Below, piece by piece: positions 61,001 to 64,000 of a DNA stretch of 64,000 nucleotides. Numbering within the stretch: the first letter of the stretch is position 1; each line of letters begins with the position of its first letter. Made by a program: the position numbers and the translations under genes. Origin of the DNA: Maylandia zebra (lineage: Eukaryota > Chordata > Actinopteri > Cichliformes > Cichlidae); contig NC_135170.1 in NCBI RefSeq assembly GCF_041146795.1, forward strand, positions 28,633,533 through 28,697,532. The letters are read 5' to 3'. The notes under the pieces are model-generated. The model made no database searches. It had not been told where the DNA came from and saw only the letters and a list, made by a program, of their open reading frames with translations.

Positions 61001-62162
61001 AAGATTTAAGAACTTGTAATCTCTGTGTACAATTGCACAAAGTTCTGTTTAAAAACACTGCCGCCACATTGAAGCTCAGACTGTCAGAAGAGGGGTTTTG
61101 TTGTCAGGTATATCCACACATCTGCATGTTCTGGCTGTAAGCAATCCTTTTTTATTATAAGTTAGCAATTTTAGCATTCAGTCTAACTCTTCCTGCTTTG
61201 GCTTGCTTCCCAAAATGTCACAAATACTGCAAACATGCTGCATACACAGAGATCGGCAGGTCTTGTTTTGCTCTAAAATGGGGTCAGCAGGAGTCCAAGG
61301 CACGTGCTGTGCACACAGGAAAAGTTGTTATTTCCAGTTTGACCTGTGACCCATCCAACGATGGACAGGATTAAGCTTTTAGATTTGCAATTAAGAAGGG
61401 ATGAAAACAATTTCTTTTGGTATAAATATGACATGGACCCACAGGGCCATGCTTAGGTGCATTGCAGAAGGAAAGGTCATTTATTTCTGTTTTAAAAACG
61501 GAAATAAATGACATGTGGTATTAAATACATCAAAACCAGTTATGAGTCAGAACAACTCATTCATCAGTGTCCCCAGTTAGCAATAATCATGTGGTTCTCT
61601 AGCTCCAATTGTATTTTACTATATTGCCCCAGCTTATAATGGTAACAGAAATACATTTCCATATGGTCAGAGAATAACAGAATTTTAACAGATTTTTTTT
61701 CATAGAGACTAAAAATATAATAGTTCAGTCCAAGAACTCCTGGCAAGTAGCAAACCAGACTTGCATTATGAGAAAAGACAGCAACAACAAAAAATAATTG
61801 CATGTTGGAGGTTTATTAGCCATGTGTTTGTGTTTGTTTTGAAACGACTAGACTTTGGTGAATTCTGTATGATTTCCAGAAAAGATTATCACATATAAAA
61901 GCATAAGCCAAAAAATTTATAAGCAGATTTTCCTCAAATCTGAGCTAAAATTGGATATTTTATTATTACGTTTGGTGGGCCAGCTGTAACCTGCCTTTAT
62001 TGTATTGCTGTTTTTTCTATTTCTTCTACTGCAATTGAGAATATTATTGAGAATATTGTTTTTCTGTACAAAATCTGATGTTTTTTGTGCAGTGTTCTCT
62101 TTTGTGATAATTTAGCACTGGTTGTCCTTTGCTATGTGTGTGTTTGTGTGTATGTATAAACA

Positions 62163-62362
62163 CAGTGGGGCAAAAAAGTATTTAGTCAGCCACCGATTGT
62201 GCAAGTTCCCCCACCTAAAATGATGACAGAGGTCAGTAATTTGCACCAGAGGTACACTTCAACTGTGAGAGACAGAATGTGAAAAAAAAATCCATGAATC
62301 CACATGGTAGGATTTGTAAAGAATTTATTCGTAAATCAGGGTGGAAAATAAGTATTTGGTCA
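62163..62362 (+). repeat. Left terminal inverted repeat
   Basis: Aligns over its full length to the reverse complement of 63567-63765 with few differences and one single-base indel. Confidence 0.95.
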
Positions 62363-62378
62363 ATAACAAAAATACAAC

Positions 62379-63401
62379 TCAATACTTTGTAACATAACCT
62401 TTGTTGGCAATAACAGAGGTCAAACGTTTACTATAGGTCTTTACCAGGTTTGCACACACAGTAGCTGGTATTTTGGCCCATTCCTCCATGCAGATCTTCT
62501 CGAGAGCAGTGATGTTTTGGGGCTGTCGCCGAGCAACGCGGACTTTCAACTCCCGCCACAGATTTTCTATGGGGTTGAGGTCTGGAGACTGGCTAGGCCA
62601 CTCCAGGACTTTCAAATGCTTCTTACGGAGCCACTCCTTTGTTGCCCGGGCGGTGTGTTTTGGATCATTGTCATGTTGGAAGACCCAGCCTCGTTTCATC
62701 TTCAAAGTTCTCACTGATGGAAGGAGGTTTTGGCTCAAAATCTCACGATACATGGCCCCATTCATTCTGTCCTTAACACGGATCAGTCGTCCTGTCCCCT
62801 TGGCAGAAAAACAGCCCCATAGCATGATGTTTCCACCCCCATGCTTCACAGTAGGTATGGTGTTCTTGGGATGCAACTCAGTATTCTTCTTCCTCCAAAC
62901 ACGACGAGTTGAGTTTATACCAAAAAGTTCTACTTTGGTTTCATCTGACCACATGACATTCTCCCAATCCTCTGCTGTATCATCCATGTGCTCTCTGGCA
63001 AACTTCAGACGGGCCTGGACATGCACTGGCTTCAGCAGCGGAACACGTCTGGCACTGCGGGATTTGATTCCCTGCCGTTGTAGTGTGTTACTGATGGTGA
63101 CCTTTGTTACTTTGGTTCCAGCTCTCTGCAGGTCATTCACCAGATCCCCCCGTGTGGTTCTGGGATCTTTGCTCACCGTTCTCATGATCATTTTGACCCC
63201 ACGGGATGAGATCTTGTGTGGAGCCCCAGATCGAGGGAGATTATCAGTGGTCTTGTATGTCTTCCATTTTCTGATGATTGCTCCCACAGTTGATTTTTTC
63301 ACACCAAGCTGCTTGCCTATTGTAGATTCACTCTTCCCAGTCTGGTGCAGGTCTACAATACTTTTCCTGGTGTCCTTCGAAAGCTCTTTGGTCTTGGCCA
63401 T
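62379..63401 (-). CDS. Tc1-like transposase (DD34E), uninterrupted
   Basis: The product is a cut-and-paste transposase of 340 residues, the usual length for Tc1 enzymes, running from Met to a stop without breaks. It has an N-terminal paired-like helix-turn-helix (about residues 10-110, with [16 protein letters not shown] in it) and a GRPR-like arm replaced by RSGAPHK. Catalytic residues are Asp153 in WSDETK, Asp244 in FQHDND and Glu279 in NPIENLW, 34 residues apart, hence DD34E. The start Met follows the left inner repeat at a normal distance. All catalytic residues are present, so activity cannot be excluded. Confidence 0.95.
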   Translation of the reverse strand: MAKTKELSKDTRKSIVDLHQTGKSESTIGKQLGVKKSTVGAIIRKWKTYKTTDNLPRSGAPHKISSRGVKMIMRTVSKDPRTTRGDLVNDLQRAGTKVTKVTISNTLQRQGIKSRSARRVPLLKPVHVQARLKFAREHMDDTAEDWENVMWSDETKVELFGINSTRRVWRKKNTELHPKNTIPTVKHGGGNIMLWGCFSAKGTGRLIRVKDRMNGAMYREILSQNLLPSVRTLKMKRGWVFQHDNDPKHTARATKEWLRKKHLKVLEWPSQSPDLNPIENLWRELKVRVARRQPQNITALEKICMEEWAKIPATVCANLVKTYSKRLTSVIANKGYVTKY

Positions 63402-63566
63402 GGTGGCGTTTGGAGTCTGACTGTTTGAGGCTGTGGACAGGTGTCTTTTATACAGATGATGAGTTCAAACAGGTGTCATTCATACAGGTAACGAGTGGGG
63501 GACAGAAAAGCTTTGTACAGAAGACGTTACAGGTCTGTGAGAGCCAGAGATTTTCCTTGTTTGAGG

Positions 63567-63765
63567 TGACCAAATACTTATTTTCCACCCTGATTTACGA
63601 ATAAATTCTTTACAAATCCTACCATGTGAATTCATGGATTTTTTTTTCACATTCTGTCTCTCACAGTTGAAGTGTACCTCTGGTGCAAATTACTGACCTC
63701 TGTCATCATTTTAAGTGGGGGAACTTGCACATCGGTGGCTGACTAAATACTTTTTTGCCCCACTG
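63567..63765 (-). repeat. Right terminal inverted repeat
   Basis: Reverse complement of 62163-62362 with minor differences. Ends with CCCCACTG followed by TA. Confidence 0.95.
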
Positions 63766-63767
63766 TA

Positions 63768-64000
63768 TTTATTCATTTATTTTCATTTTTACTTTAAATT
63801 ACACAATTACTTCTACCATGATTTTGAACAGACATTTTCTGTTGTTTCACAAATGGTGAATGTAAATCTCTTACACATTGTAACTACTGTAACAAGTTTT
63901 AAAATAATACCAATTTAAATGAAAAAACAAAAAACCAAGTGCTTAATCTTAGCCACCAAGAACATGCAATTGCCAGGCACACCGCAGTCTCAAATTTGCT
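63768..64000. other. Flanking non-coding DNA
   Basis: AT-rich, with nothing recognised up to the window edge. Confidence 0.6.

Larger units (their letters stand above)
53710..62160. other. Gene-poor region
   Basis: No gene was recognised. It contains an (AAAGT)n run near 55400-55420, AT-rich stretches and a GC-richer stretch at about 57900-58550 with possible regulatory motifs. Open frames of about 60-100 residues lack domain features. Confidence 0.5.
62163..63765 (-). mobile_element. Tc1/mariner transposon, apparently complete
   Basis: A 1.6-kb element with near-identical terminal inverted repeats of 200 and 199 bp, each starting CAGTGGGGCAAAAAAGTA. Each end also has an inner repeat of the motif AAGTATTT(A/G)GTCA (62177-62189 and 62350-62362 at the left), which makes an IR/DR arrangement. 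The right flank is TA (63766-63767), but the left flank is CA (62161-62162), so the TA target duplication has mutated on one side. It encodes one transposase. Confidence 0.95.

Noticed and set aside
62473-63420. 315-residue plus-strand frame opposite the Tc1 transposase
   Set aside because: It is the antisense shadow of the transposase, with no independent family features.

Overview
The window is nuclear DNA from a ray-finned fish. Short GT-AG introns, Tc1-type and non-LTR retroelement debris and CA/TA microsatellites point to a teleost, and the repeat families look percomorph (cichlid-like). That last step is pattern recognition, not proof. There is no bacterial or CRISPR content.

Layout from left to right. 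Positions 1-2288 hold no recognisable exon. Positions 2289-13911 (+) hold 23 exons of CNTNAP1 (Caspr1), complete except for the signal-peptide exon, which was not found. Its presumed 3' UTR runs to a poly(A) signal near 17,130 and contains an 80-bp CA tract. Positions 18442-27936 (-) hold EZH1, complete in 19 coding exons that give an in-frame 766-residue protein with intact CXC and SET domains. EZH1 lies tail-to-tail with CNTNAP1. A CpG-rich block at about 28.5-29.3 kb is the likely EZH1 promoter. Positions 34381-35313 (+) hold RAMP2, with a second possible 5' exon set at 32020-32856. Human chromosome 17q21 has the same neighbours in the same orientation (CNTNAP1 > < EZH1, RAMP2 >), which supports the names.

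After about 9 kb without genes come two tandem minus-strand genes (44819-45482 and 46941-48469). They encode small cytosolic proteins of the actinoporin-like fold, a family known from fish and sea anemones and not part of the mammalian neighbourhood. Positions 48.5-62.1 kb hold no gene that I can support. That stretch has a truncated LINE, a (TA)n(CA)n microsatellite and a short stretch with CTCF-like and CArG-like motifs. The window ends with an essentially complete Tc1/mariner transposon (62163-63765), with an uninterrupted 340-residue transposase and 200-bp inverted repeats.

The genes do not form a pathway. CNTNAP1 builds axo-glial junctions, EZH1 is a PRC2 histone H3K27 methyltransferase, RAMP2 is a receptor chaperone for calcitonin-family GPCRs, and the actinoporin-like proteins are probable membrane-binding proteins. 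The main oddities are three GC-AG introns in EZH1, two alternative signal-peptide exons for RAMP2, loss or absence of two mammalian CNTNAP1 segments, divergence of the actinoporin-like pair at the lipid-binding surface, and a nested palindrome inserted in a LINE.
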